NCBI GenBank assembly: GCA_949152475.1
Contig: OX424562.1
Location: 36,352,657 to 36,416,656, forward strand
Source of the DNA: Terebella lapidaria
Lineage: Eukaryota; Annelida; Polychaeta; Terebellida; Terebellidae
Length of the DNA stretch: 64,000 nucleotides
Reading direction: 5' to 3'
Shown: in pieces, positions 12,400-24,740 of the stretch
Layout: each line of letters begins with the position of its first letter
Numbering within the stretch: the first letter of the stretch is position 1
Position numbers and translations under genes: made by a program
Notes under the pieces: model-generated
The model's database searches: none
What the model was told of the DNA's origin: nothing
What the model saw: the letters and a program-made list of their open reading frames with translations, nothing else

Positions 12400-14720
12400 G
12401 GTACCATTTGCCTTTAAAGGACCACGAGTGCTCAATCTCAAGAATGTGCCCACCGCGAATGTATAAAGTGCTCTTTGAAAGCAAAACGCGATAGGGTTCG
12501 ATTTGTATCATGAATATAGAGGAAGCCATATATGAAGCATCTTTCGATGACCTCGACTGTGACCTAAGTTGACCTTGAGTTCTCAAATCCGTGGTGATAT
12601 CCGGCAAAAATGTTCCGGCAAAATTGTATTTGGAGACAATACTCTTTCTATTACGAACATCTAGAAATCATAATATATGATAGAATATTTGGTGCTCTCG
12701 AACTTACCCTACATTGACCTCGCGTGAACATAATAAAAGTTAAATAATGGACTTAAATGATTACTCGTATATTGCAAGTCATATATGAAGCATTCGGTGT
12801 ACTTAACGCGTACGATGATCCTCATGATTTTACTCAAACTCAACATGCATGTTCACGGCAACATGTAGTGTTTGGGTGTAAACTCTTGAAGACAGAGACT
12901 ATGTATTATTATTATGAACATGCAGATATACATAATTCTATATCATACATCAAAATGTTTGAAATTATATCTTATAAAGATGTGTTTTTTCTCTGCAACA
13001 TGAATTACTTACATGTAATGAAAATGTGTATTGGCAACAGGCCGGTGGGCTACAGGACCCTTGAATTCTTGTTTGGTCTCAACACTGACATTTCCTCGGA
13101 ACCATTTTAGCCTCGGGTTTGTTTTCGTTTGGGGCGAGACACTTGTTCAGTTGTTGATTAGAGAAAGTGTATGTGGTTTCCGTAGATTGACTCGGTTTTC
13201 CCTAACGATGTGTTCATTCCGGAAAAAAAACACTTACTAATGTTAGAATATTTGAAATTAGATATACATGGATCGACAGAAGCTGGTGTCTCGAAGTTAT
13301 CAATAATTATATGACGGTGGCCTAATTATCACTCTGTCCGATATTGATTATATGTGCTATTGCCGTCGAAATAAATATTTGTGATATTCACATTTCAATC
13401 TCACAGACACTGACATAATGGGCTGTTCCGAATTGTGTTATTTGTTCTGTATATTGATAATAATCAATTGTATTATAGTAGACTGTTTGTAGTAGATTAT
13501 TGTACAGAAACACATATTGCTAGGTAATAAACTTGCCAAACGACCATAAACAAATTGTTTAGGATATTACGAAACGATCATAATATTGATCCTTAAATTC
13601 AATGCAAGCATATATGTTAATCCATGCAGTAAAAAAGTCAAAATCATGTATATTTGTGTTTATAATGCTGAATCTTCTTCACAAATGAGTCTTATAGGAG
13701 GTAGTGTATGACGATAACACATGTAGACCTAATCATTCGCATGAGAAAAATCAAGTTTTCATTTCGTTGACATTTCAATTTCAACAGAGTCTACACCATG
13801 CTTATTCGAACAACATATAAATCACATACTTCTGTTAGTTCAGTAAGAGCAGATAATGCATTTCTCTCACAAAACTGCCACTTGTGTTTACTTCAGTTTT
13901 TGAAAACTCCAGCCAACCGAGTTGTGGTTATTTCTGAAGAATAGTCGACTTCAGAATCCAGGGGTCATTAGGTGTAATTCAAAATCAGGCCCATGAATCT
14001 TTTATTCAAGAGGAAAAATAGTGTGTTGACGTGAGTTTATTCTGAGTGAATATGCACCATGTGGTACGTCCAATGAAAGCTCATAAAGGTAGTTCTGAAA
14101 GGGTGGTAGACTGTTCTGGGTTTAATGAAGAATGAACAAATTATGACATTTTCTTAAAAATTTTTTTACGCAAAACGTGTTTTTTGGGGGGTTTTTTAAT
14201 TTCGAAAAACCTACAATATTTTGAAAAGGGAAATTTGTAATGGTATTTCATTTTTATTGTTTTATTTATTTATTTTTTTTAACAATTTCATTGTTTATTT
14301 TCTCAGTGAGTTTTGTATTAATTTTTTTTAAAAAGTCATTCACGTTCTATAGCCTGATTGATTGCAGATACAGTTAAAGTGTTGATGATGAAGAGATAGC
14401 AATTCCCATGATTATAAGCTTCTACCATAAATAAACTCAGTAGACTGTCATCTTGTGATTGGATACTTACCTACCTGTCGTACATATATTTTGTTGAATG
14501 ACCTGGTTTCAGGTTTTCTCAAACTTGCTTTGAAGTTGTTGCACAACAACCACATGTCACACATTGTCCCCGATGTCACACATAGCCCCTGACGATGCCA
14601 GCGTATCTTTGGGTTTGTGTTCTAAAATGTTGTATTTTAAGTTTGTTATAGAAAAAATCAAAATCTGTTTTCATTCTGGGAAATATTTTGATACTTTTCA
14701 TTGGTGATTTTGAATTCGAC
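12400..14720. repeat. Large repeat array, copy 1 (most diverged head copy)
   Basis: This is the first recognisable copy of the array unit. Its parts line up in order with copies 2 and 3: about 12420-12600 with 14870-15060 ('GAGTGCTC', 'TG.CCACC'), 13080-13130 with 15150-15200 ('CTGACATTTC.TCGGAACC'), 13300-13640 with 15345-15600, and 13800-14110 with 15735-16030 ('GTCGACTTCAGAATC', 'GTGTGTTGAC', 'AGTGAATATGCA'). Similarity is patchy, so this copy is older than the pair that follows. A block at 14440-14700 recurs near 27710-27970. Confidence 0.6.
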
Positions 14721-17700
14721 ATTGAGTGACCTTGAGTAGTAAATATGAAAAGAAACGTAAAGATTGAAAAGCACGAACTCGCTTCTGGCTCATGGCTCGG
14801 GTTTATTATGAATACATATATATATCGAATATCATACTGATCTTTCAGTGAACTTTAATTTGACATATGATGATTGTGAGTGCTCGAAGTCAATATCATG
14901 TCCACCAAAAATAGGGTATTTGTAAGTAACCTCTCGTAGATAAAGTTCATATTTATATGATGGGCATACAGCATATGATTCAATAATATACGTCACCATG
15001 TCTGAATTGGTCTTTCGAGACAATATTATATGAGGTGTGGAATTTTCCTGAAACATGATGATATGACTTTTTGTAATCAAGATTCAACCAGATGTTCTGC
15101 TTGCTTTTTGACACTCTGTCCTATGTTTGGACATTGTGGCTCAAAACTGACATTTCTTCGGAACCTTTTTGGTCTTTGTCCTCATTGTTTTGGCTATTTA
15201 TCAATGTGAAAAGTTCCGAGGACTTGATTCTGAGGAGTGATGTTTGATTTAGTCCACATTAGATGTACAAGTATTGACAGAAACTGGTGTCTTGAAGTTA
15301 TTCAATGTTTAGCCAACAGTTGCTTATTTAGTATTATTTTTTATATTGATTATATCCGTCGACATAAATAGTTGTGGTATTCACGTTCCAATATGCCAGA
15401 CACACATTTGATAGTAACCAATTGTAATATAGTGTAGTTGTTTGTGGTACATTACAATACAAAAACTTGCTACATAATAAACCTGCCCTGAACAATTGGC
15501 CGGTGACATTATGAAAAGAACATTTTGAGTTTGAGATAATTGCATGCCATAAGTATAGATAACTATATGTTAAATACATACAATACAATTATGAAACATT
15601 GGTTTTCGTCACCAATGTGTCTGATAAATGTACAATGTAATAATCTCATGAGTAATTACTCGCACATGCACACTTCAAAATTATGTTGAAATTGCAACCC
15701 AACAGGTGTACTCCATTTTTAAATAAACACATATATATTACTGTACTTCTGGCTGTTCACTGTAAGCAGATAATGCCTTTCTCTCACAAACCGTCACTTT
15801 ATTCCCTTTAGGTGTTGAAGGATTCAGCCCTCCATCTTCTGGCTATCCCCGAAGATTAGTCGACTTCAGAATCAAGAGGTCATTGCGTGCAGCTCATAAT
15901 TCGGTACATGAATATTTCATTTTGGCGGAATGAAATAATAGTGTGTTGACACCATGAGTTTAGTCAGAGTGAATATGCAGCATGTAGCACGGCCAGTGAT
16001 AGCCTTATCGTGGTTCGGGACCAGTAGTAGGCATTTTGGGGTACATCAAATTATGGCATATTCTCAGGATTTTTATCTGAATAAGTTGCCATCATTAATG
16101 AGGACAACCATCAATTATCACATTTCACCCACCTCAATGTGTGAAGGCATACACATAAAACAGAGGAAGTGTGCTCGTTCAACTCAGATGTAACAGAAGA
16201 TATAGATTAGTTGTTGTTACCAGAGTGTATAATTGTTTTGGTCATGGAGAACTGAAAGTCGCCATTATCAGGGTATTAAATATTCATCAAACTGTAAATC
16301 TAGGCCGATAACGGAACGGTTAAATGAGAACAAGGTTTCGATAAAATTTTTCAATCCACGTCGACCCTTGTCAGCTCAGGATGATGGAGATTGAGATTGC
16401 ACCAAAGTTGAAAAAATATTGAATTATACTAGAAATGCAAATGGTATTTTTATTTAGATGTTTTGACACACATTTGATATGATTGCATTAACTACAATGT
16501 ATCCAGTCTTGACTGGTGAAGACAAACAGCTGTGTTGCCTGCGCATCTATGATAACATGGGCCGCTTTAATATCGGAATATCTATCTATTTTTGCTCTGA
16601 TCTTAAATGCCATAGGATTCAGACATTCGAACTATTAGGGACGCAACATGTAGAATAAGTTTATAAAACAGGGTATTTATACTAATACAATATTTCCCAG
16701 TATCTTATCAGAGGCTGATAAGATATAGCTTGCAGATAAAGAATGCCTCTGGGTTTCTGAGATTCGGTTACACGAAAGCGATAGGAAATCAACTGTAACT
16801 CGCAGTGCTGAATGCATCTAGCCTTTGAGGTATCTTACAACGTATCAGCAAACTTTTTAGTGTGAACTACACGTGTAATTCGATGCACTTTGGTCGATCA
16901 AACGTTACGATGTACTTCAGTAAGTTTTTTGCGTTTTGATTCCGTTGAGCTCACATAACAAGGATACAAAATACTGTACTCAATGCTAAAAATACTATGA
17001 AATAGTGCCATTTTAAATGATTCTGTTTGACAGTAGTGAACTAAACTGAGAATGCCAGAGATTATATATTGCTCTTTCGAGTTTCCTCTAAATAAAATAA
17101 TCACACGAAATTCCACGCTGTACTTTTTACGATTCCCACATATATTGTTGTGGAAACCAAAAATACGGAATGAGTACTTGTTCATTGCAAGTGATATCTA
17201 GGACAGTCAAATCACTTCTCAAGTATACTTTCGACAGTTGATATGTACAGATAATTTATTCACTATATAATTGAACTGGCAAAATTAATCATCACATCAC
17301 AAAAAGATACCGAGTAGAATACCTAGATTTATCAACTCCTCATGGACACTTTTCATATTACTTGTTGCTCAGCTTTGATCCAGCCAATAAATATGAATGA
17401 AAGACATGAGAGAAAAAGAGAAAAAAGAGACAAAGAGAGAACTGAAAGTCTCCATTTATCGGGGCAGTAAACATTTACCAAACTATGATGGATCCTGATG
17501 ATAATGCAAGCATATAATGGAATGGTTAATGTGAATATTGTGGTAGACAAAACGTTACGATGTACTTTGTAAAGTCGTTTTGCCTTTCAATCCCATTGAC
17601 TCCACGGGACAAAAATACAAAATAAATGTACAATTACTACACCTGATGGTGTCCCGAGCATGGAATAGTGCATTTCTATGCTGAATGATTTTGTTTCACC

Positions 17701-18710
17701 TGATATTCGCAAACCAGACATAGAACATTGGAAAATTGTATACTGTTCCTTGATCTACGCCCCACGCCGCACAGAGGCCATGTTCTTCATTATCCCAAAA
17801 TAAAGATACATTTCACATAATGCAAGGAGAAGCATGTACGTACATTTCCGAACATCATCACAAGATCGTGTATTTATAAAGGTATCTATCGAAGTGAACA
17901 TACATGTATGAATCGCTAGTTGCAAACTGTAATTTTTCCCCGTTGATCCATGGACCTGCACATATACTGTTATTATTCTCACGATTATTGATGTGGAAAT
18001 GTGTAAAATCGAAATGAGTATTTGTTCATTGTAAATGTTACCTACGAGAGTCGATTCACTTCTCTAGTAGAACCTTTACTCTCGATATGTACAGATAATT
18101 TATCTACTGTCAAATTGAACTGCCATAATTGATCATCATATCAGTAATAGATACACGGTAGAATACTAACCAAATACTGCATTGTACTGGGATTTATTTC
18201 GCACGGGTCCTCTCACTGAGCACGAGTTTACGAGAGCTCCGTGGGAGGACCAAGTGAAAAATAAATTCCAGTACAATGTAGTATTTGGTTTATTATATGT
18301 TTACAATAGCGTTTTCGAGCACAAAAGAGACAATGAGTGACGTCATGGCAACGAGTTCTGGCCAGTGCAGTAAAACAACAATGCAATATGGGTGTTTATT
18401 GCACTCGCCAAATTACAATGAATAAGATAGGAACGCACTGATGAGACATATAATAACAAGTTTTATCATCAACAGTGGCTGGTTTAGACATATCACAGCT
18501 GTGGGGCCTCGCATCTCTTTCTACTTCTACTCTAATCATAAATGTTATATTGATTTTGAAGCTTGATGTATTAGATACCCGTCTTGTGGAATAACAAGTT
18601 CATAAACCGGGTAATTATTATAAGAATATTTCCAAGTATCGTAATTCAGTCAGATAGAATATAGCTTGCTAATAAAGAATGTTGCTGCCTGAGACTGTTA
18701 TGGTGAGATT
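14721..18710. repeat. Large repeat array, copy 2
   Basis: About 4 kb, closely matching copy 3 at an offset near +4.0 kb; long stretches (for example 14805-14925 against 18808-18928) look almost identical. The head part (14.72-16.45 kb) is shared only with copies 1 and 3. The tail part (16.5-18.7 kb) holds two versions of the tail block that recurs through the rest of the array, each with the landmarks 'AAAACGTTACGATGTAC' (16899, 17549) and 'GATATGTACAGATAATTTAT' (17240, 18085). No conserved long open frame is present. It carries a foldback insertion at about 18166-18450. Confidence 0.75.
18166..18450. mobile_element. Small foldback insertion in copy 2 of the array
   Basis: The stretch 18168-18290 is an inverted repeat around a short centre: it starts AACCAAATACTGCATTGTAC and its reverse complement starts AACCAAATACTACATTGTAC. 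A second inverted pair ('TTATTATATGT' near 18290 and 'ACATATAATAA' near 18445) closes the rest. Another array copy reads straight from 'CGGTAGAATTCC' to 'AAGTTTTATCAT' at 24435-24460, so about 285 bp was inserted here. Family unassigned. Confidence 0.6.
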
Positions 18711-21360
18711 CTGAATTCGACATTGGTTGATCTTGAGTAATAAATATAAAAGGAAACGTTAAGATGCACACGAATTAGCTTCTGGCTTATGGCTCTGGTT
18801 TATTATGAATACATATATATATCGAATATCATACTGATCTTTCAGTGAACTTTAATTTGACATATGATGATTGTGAGTGCTCGAAGTCAATATCATGTCC
18901 ACCAAAAATAGGGTATTTGTAGGCAAGCTCTCGTAGATAAAATTCATATTTATATGATGAGCATACAGCATATGATTCAATAATATACGTCACAGTCTGA
19001 ATTGGTCGTTCGAGAAATATTATATGAGGTGTGGATTTTTTCTGAAACATGATGATATGACTTTTGTAATCAAGATTTAACCAGGTGTTCTGCTTGCCTC
19101 TTGACACTTTGTCCTATGTTTGGACATTGTGGCTCAAAAGTGACATTTCTTCGGAACCTTTTTGGTCTTTGTCCTAATTGTTTTGGCTATTTATCAATGT
19201 AAAAAAGTTCCGAGGACTTGGTTCCGAGGAATGATGTTTGATTTAGTCCACATTAGATGTACAAGTTTTGACAGAAACTGGTGTCTTGAAGTTATTCAAT
19301 ATTTAGCCAACAGTTGCTTAATTAGTACTATGTTTGATATTGATCATCTCCGTCGACATAAATAGTTGTGGTATTCACGTTCCAATATGCCAGACACACA
19401 TTTGATAGTAACCAATTGTAATATAGTGTAATTGTTTGTGGTACCTTACAATACAAAAACTCGCTACGTAATAAACCTGGCCTGAACGATTGGCTGGTGA
19501 CATTATCAAAGAACATTTTGAGCTTTGAGATAATTGCATTCCATAATTATAGATAAATATATGTTAAATACATGCAATACAATTATGAATGTTTAAGGTG
19601 CTGAGTCTTCATCACCAATGTGTCTGATAAATGTACAAGCGTAATTAATCTCATAATTGATTACTCGCACCTGCACACTTCAAAATTATGGTGAAATTGC
19701 AACCCAACAGGTGTACTCCATTTTCAAAAACAAACACATATACATTACATACCTCTGGCTGTTCACTGTAAGTAGGTAATGCCTTTCTCTCACGAAACCG
19801 TCACTTGTATTCCCTTTCGGTGTTGAAGGATTCAGCCCTCCATCTTCTGGCTATCCCCGAAGAATAGTCGACTTCAGAATCAAGAGGTCATTGCGTGCAG
19901 CTCATAATTCGGTACATGAATATTTCATTTTGGCGGAATGAAATAATAGTTTGTTGACACCATGAGTTTAGTCAGAGTGAATATGCAGCATGTAGCACGG
20001 CCAGTGATAGCCCTTATCGTGGTTCGGGACCAGTAATAGGCATTTTGGCGTATATAAAGTTATGACTTATTCTCAGGATTTTTATCTGAATAAGTTGCAA
20101 TCGTTTATGAGGACAACCATCAATTATCACATTTCACCCACCTCAATGTGTGAAGGCATACACACAACACAGAGGAGGTGTGCTCGTTCAACTCAGATAT
20201 AACACAAAATATAAATTAGTTGTTGTTGCCAGACTGCATATTTGTTTTGGTCTGGGAGAACTGAAAGTCGCCATTATCGGGGCATTAAATATTCACCAAA
20301 CTGTGATGGATCTAGATCAAAATCTAAGCAGGTAATGGAACGGTTAAATGAGAACAAGATCTCGATGAACTTTCTTCATTCCGCGTCGACCCTTGTCAGC
20401 TCAGGCTAATAGCGATTGCACCAAAATTGACCAAAATCCATAAATATTAGAAACGTTATCAGAAATGCAAATGGTATTTTCAATTAGATGATTTGACACA
20501 CATTTGATATGATTGCTTTAACTACAATGTATTCACTCTTGGCTGGTGAAGACAAATCACAGCTGTGGGGCCTGCGCATCTATGATAACATGGGCCGCTT
20601 TAATATTGGTATATATATCTAGTTTTACTCTGGTCCTAAATGCCATAGGATTCAGACATTCGAAGTATTAGGGACGCGACATGTAGAATAATAAGTTCAT
20701 AAAACACGGTATTTATACCAATATCATATTTCCCAGTATCTTATCAGAGCCGGATAACATATAGCTTGCTGATAAAGAATGTTGCTGCCTCTGCACTGTC
20801 CGGAATCCGTTTCGGCAGAGGATATTGGGAAACGATATTTTTCGGTTGGGAAACGATATGTTCGATTGGGAAACGCCAAGCTTCAAGGGGGTATGTGTTG
20901 TTTTCCTCAATAAAGTATGGAAAAATAGGTGTAATTTTTAATCAGAAGAAAGACAAACATGCGCTAATGTTGTATAAAGTCTTCAGTGTCGACCAAACCT
21001 GCTATACTTGATGTAATATCGTTTTTGTGACGTGAAATGCAATGAAAATCACACCGTTTTGAACAAATGAACACTGATGAATAAATATGTGTCTGATGCA
21101 CACAAAAAGTAACAGGAGTCAAGAGAATGGTGTATTACATGATCCCCACCGAAAAGAAACATTTTACATCGTCTCATTAATAAATGTTTGCTGATTTTTG
21201 GAACCATTGATGTTTCGGTGGGTAAACGATACTGTTCCGATTGGACAACAGTTCTGATATGGGTGTCTCGATTAGTAAACGATATTTTATTGGAAATGTA
21301 TGGCCCGTTAAGGCTCGTTTTCGGCTATTATTCATTCATACTTATTATTTCTTCCAACAG

Positions 21361-21537
21361 ATGACGTCTCGCGGCTTCAACGCCAGGTGTTATAACTGTC
21401 ATTGCAAGTTTGAAGACCCTAACCACATTGTGAAGCAAGAAAAAACATCTTCAATACCGAGACCCGCTGTGGATGAGGATTCAGGGGAAAATAGCCCAAA
21501 GGCTAAGAAATGTTACCGGAGAAATGGACAGTGTTAA
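21361..21537 (+). CDS. Small exon-like open frame inside the 2.95-kb element
   Basis: An ATG follows directly after a good splice-acceptor context ('TATTTCTTCCAACAG'). It opens a 58-codon frame rich in Cys at its start (CYNCHCKF, about residues 10-17), then charged and Ser/Pro-rich to a stop. I do not recognise a family. It could be a transposon exon, a captured host exon, or chance; composition is a little richer in GC than the flanks. No partner exon was identified. Confidence 0.25.
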   Translation: MTSRGFNARCYNCHCKFEDPNHIVKQEKTSSIPRPAVDEDSGENSPKAKKCYRRNGQC

Positions 21538-21649
21538 GGTCTCAAAGTCTGCAATGGTAATTTTTCAACAATGTCTGCCCAAGGGGAACATTGTTTTCTA
21601 TATGTTTAAAATTTATTCCTAAGTTGGAAAGTCGATAATGAGCGAGATA

Positions 21650-22960
21650 TTAGCCATTTCTTGTTCTGACCTTGAGAATAAGGTCAAAGGTCAACTTCGA
21701 ACTTATGAGAATATTCGGCATATATCATTTCCTATATGTCCACAATTGATTCCCAAGACATAAAGTCGATAAGGAGCGAGATATTAGCCATTTTGTCCTG
21801 TGAACTTGAAAATTCGGTCGAATGTGAAATCCAAGGTTATGAGAATATTCAGCACATATCATTTCCTTTATGTCCACAATTGATTCCTAATCTCTAATCT
21901 CAATTATAAGTGAGATATTAGCAATAATATGTCCCATCATAAAGCATAAGCTAGTTTAACATGGGCCAAGTCTGGGCCAAAATGGCCCACTTTGAGCGAT
22001 TTAAGGACAAAGAAACTTAGACATGTCGCAAAGGTACAAAAGGGTGATCTTTTTAAACGATAATCTGATAACCGTCTGAACAGTTTTTGGGAAAATGTCC
22101 AAAATTGACTGTTTTTCTGACAAAAAAGGTGTCTCAAGGTCATTGAAGGTCAAATTCAAGATGAATGCTTAATTGTAAAACAGCATCACACTAAATTGTA
22201 TTTGTAGATATTCTCCACACAAATAACTCCTTAAACTTCCAATAAGTCCTACCTGTTTCATGTTCACTATGTCATCTGTTTTTTCATTCTGTCATTTACT
22301 TGCTTGACAAGCCTTAGTTTAACGAAGATTTTTTTTGTTATGATATTTTATATTCCATGCATAGTATATATGTACAAACGTTCGAATAGTTTCTCTAAAT
22401 GATTGTTCTCATATATGAATTTACGTCTGCTTAAGCCTATATCATTACAACAACTATTATCGTCTGTATATAGTTGTATATATATGTTAATTACTGTCCA
22501 TTTCTGTTGCTAATGCACTTGTACATAATACAGCGGCCTTGATATAGGGCTTAGCCCTGCTGGCCAATGTTCACTTATTTAATAAATATATTTTAAACGA
22601 AATTCAAGATCACCACCGAAACCACAATATATGAATTCCTATTTGAATGTGCCAATATTTAAGCTCTATCTTGAAGTGTTCTAGGAGTTTACTCCATACC
22701 GCTCCCATTATGAAGAAAAAATTGCGTGAAATCCCAAAATGTTTTCAAAGGGGGAAATATTTTTTGCTTGAATATCACTCAAAACGAATAGTGACTTCAT
22801 TTGGGACGAAAAGGTTTTTTTCACCAACCTGTCGAAAATTCAAAATGACCACCACATGCAGACCGGCGATTCAAGGGCAAAGAAACTTATACACTTCAGA
22901 AAGGTACATAAGAGGAATTTTTTAAAACCAAAATCTCAAAACTGATCAGTTTTTGAGAAA
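21650..22960 (+). repeat. Internal tandem and dispersed repeats of the 2.95-kb element
   Basis: Two near-copies lie at about 21705-21795 and 21840-21920 ('TATGAGAATATTC.GCA.ATAT', 'ATTGATTCC.AA', 'GAGATATTAGC'), with a further partial copy of the same phrase just before them. The stretches at 21950-22190 and 22600-22960 are related to each other and to 1820-2215. A distant relative of the first set lies near 52.66-52.72 kb. These are old repeats carried in the element's interior, not part of its ends. Confidence 0.5.
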
Positions 22961-24740
22961 ACAGCTAAAAACTGAAATTTGGGCCTTTTCAGCCTAAATA
23001 TTGGGCCTATCGATCGTCAAGGCACTCCATCTTTATACACAATGTCAAGGACCCAAATTAGCTCGTTTTGAAACAAAAATCTCAAAACTTTTTCTATTAT
23101 GTCGAGCCCGGGCACATGATTCACCTTATTTCACCCCCAAAATGTTGTGCATACATTCATATAATTAACTCGAAGTAACCTTTCATTAAAGACCACACAG
23201 TATTGCTCGTGTATAACAGTTGATATCGTATTTCATATATACAAAATTTTCCGTTTCCCAATCGAAACAGCATGGATTACCAACCGGCGCCTTCACTATA
23301 CGTATCGTTTACCCACCGAAACATCAATGGTTCAGAAAATCAGCAAACATTCATTAATGACACGACGTAAAATGTTTCTTTTTGGTGGGGATCATGTAAT
23401 ACACCTTTCTCTTAACTCGTGTTACTTTTCGTGTGCATCAGACACATATTTAATCATCAGTGTTCATTTGTTCAAAACGGTGTGATTTTCATCGCATTTC
23501 ACGTCACAAAAACGATATTACATCAAGTATAGCGGGTTTGGTCGACACTGAAGACTTTATACAACATTAGCGCATACTTGTCTTTCTTCTGATTAAAAAT
23601 TACACCTATTTTTTCATACTTTATTGAGGAAAACAACACATACCCCCTTGCAGCTTGGCGTTTCCCAATCGAACATATCGTTTCCCAACCGAAAAATATC
23701 GTTTCCCAATATCCTCTGCCGAAACGGATTCCGGACAGTGCTCTGGGTTTCAGAGGTTCGGTTACACATACGGAAGGGGTAGGAAATCAACTGTAACTCG
23801 CACTGCTGAATGCATCTAGCCTTTGAGGTATCTTACAACGTAAACAGCAAACTTTTTAGTGTGAACGTGTAATTCGATGTACTTTGGCTGATAAAACGTT
23901 ACGATGTTCTTTAGCAAATTATTTTGTGTTTTTTTATTCCATTAAGCTCACATAAAAAGGATACAAAATACTGTTCTGCTAAAGATACTATGAAATAGTG
24001 CCTTTTTAAATTATTCTGTTTGACAGTTGTGAACTAAATAGAGAATGCCAGAGATTATATACTGCTCTTTCAGGTTTCCTCTAATAAAATAATCACACGA
24101 AATTCCACGCTGAACATTTTACAATTCCCACAAATATTGTTGTGGAAACGAAAAATACGGAATCAGTACTTGTTCATTGCAAGTGACATCTAGGGCAGTC
24201 AAGTCACTTCTTAAGTATACTCTTGACTCAAATTGAACTAGCATAATTAATCATCACTATTATTGATGTGGAAATGAGTAAAACCGAAATGAGTACAGTT
24301 TTTGGTCATTTTGAGTGATATCAACGAGGTCAAGTCACTTCTCAAGTAGACACTTTACTGTCGATATGTACAGATAATTTATCTACTGTCAAATTGAACT
24401 AGCATAATTGATCATCATATCAGAAATAGGTACACGGTAGAATTCCAAGTTTTATCATATCGAGTTCCAAGAGACACTCGATAAGTTTACCATAACTACA
24501 CTATATCAACTGTTGGCTGGTTTAGACATATCACAGCTGTGGGGCCTGTGCATCTCTATCTACTTCTACTCTGATCATAAATGTTATATTGTTTTTGACG
24601 TTTGATGTATTAAAGACCTGTCTTGTGGAATAACAAGTTCATAATCAGGGTATTTATTGCAAGAATATTTCTTGCATCTCAAGTATCTTAACCGTGTCAG
24701 ATAGAATATAGCTCGCTAATAAAGAATGTTGCTGCCTGAG

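Larger units (their letters stand above)
20793..23741. mobile_element. DNA transposon-like element with ~440-bp terminal inverted repeats
   Basis: The left end starts (G)CACTGTCCGGAATCCG at 20793/20794, and the right end is its inverse, closing at 23740/23741. The inverted repeats run about 20793-21231 and 23302-23741 with only scattered differences. Both carry several subterminal copies of 'TTGGGAAACGATAT'-like words in alternating spacing, which look like transposase-binding sites. The target duplication is either CTCTG (20789-20793 and 23741-23745, with CACTG termini) or TCT with GCACTG termini; array copy 2 shows the empty site. The 2.07-kb interior has one small exon-like frame and dispersed repeats but no transposase, so it is non-autonomous. 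Superfamily is not decided: CACT termini suggest CACTA-like or Transib-like, but other families fit. Confidence 0.8.
18711..24740. repeat. Large repeat array, copy 3 (interrupted by a 2.95-kb element)
   Basis: Copy 3 follows copy 2 directly and matches it through about 20790. It is then broken by the element at 20793-23741 and resumes at 23741 with 'CTCTGGGTTTCAGAGGTTCG', the counterpart of 16744-16765 in copy 2. The resumed part runs through the tail-block landmarks at about 23890 and 24362. Removing the insert leaves a unit collinear with copy 2, which fixes the order of events: duplication first, insertion later. Confidence 0.75.

Noticed and set aside
15334-19516. Minus-strand frames 15588-15334 and 19516-19328 as a conserved gene
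   Set aside because: The two frames are similar only because the DNA copies are similar; differences fall at all codon positions and copy 1 has stops.
20793-23741. LTR-type element, because of the long terminal repeats
   Set aside because: The terminal repeats are inverted, not direct, so this is DNA-transposon-like.
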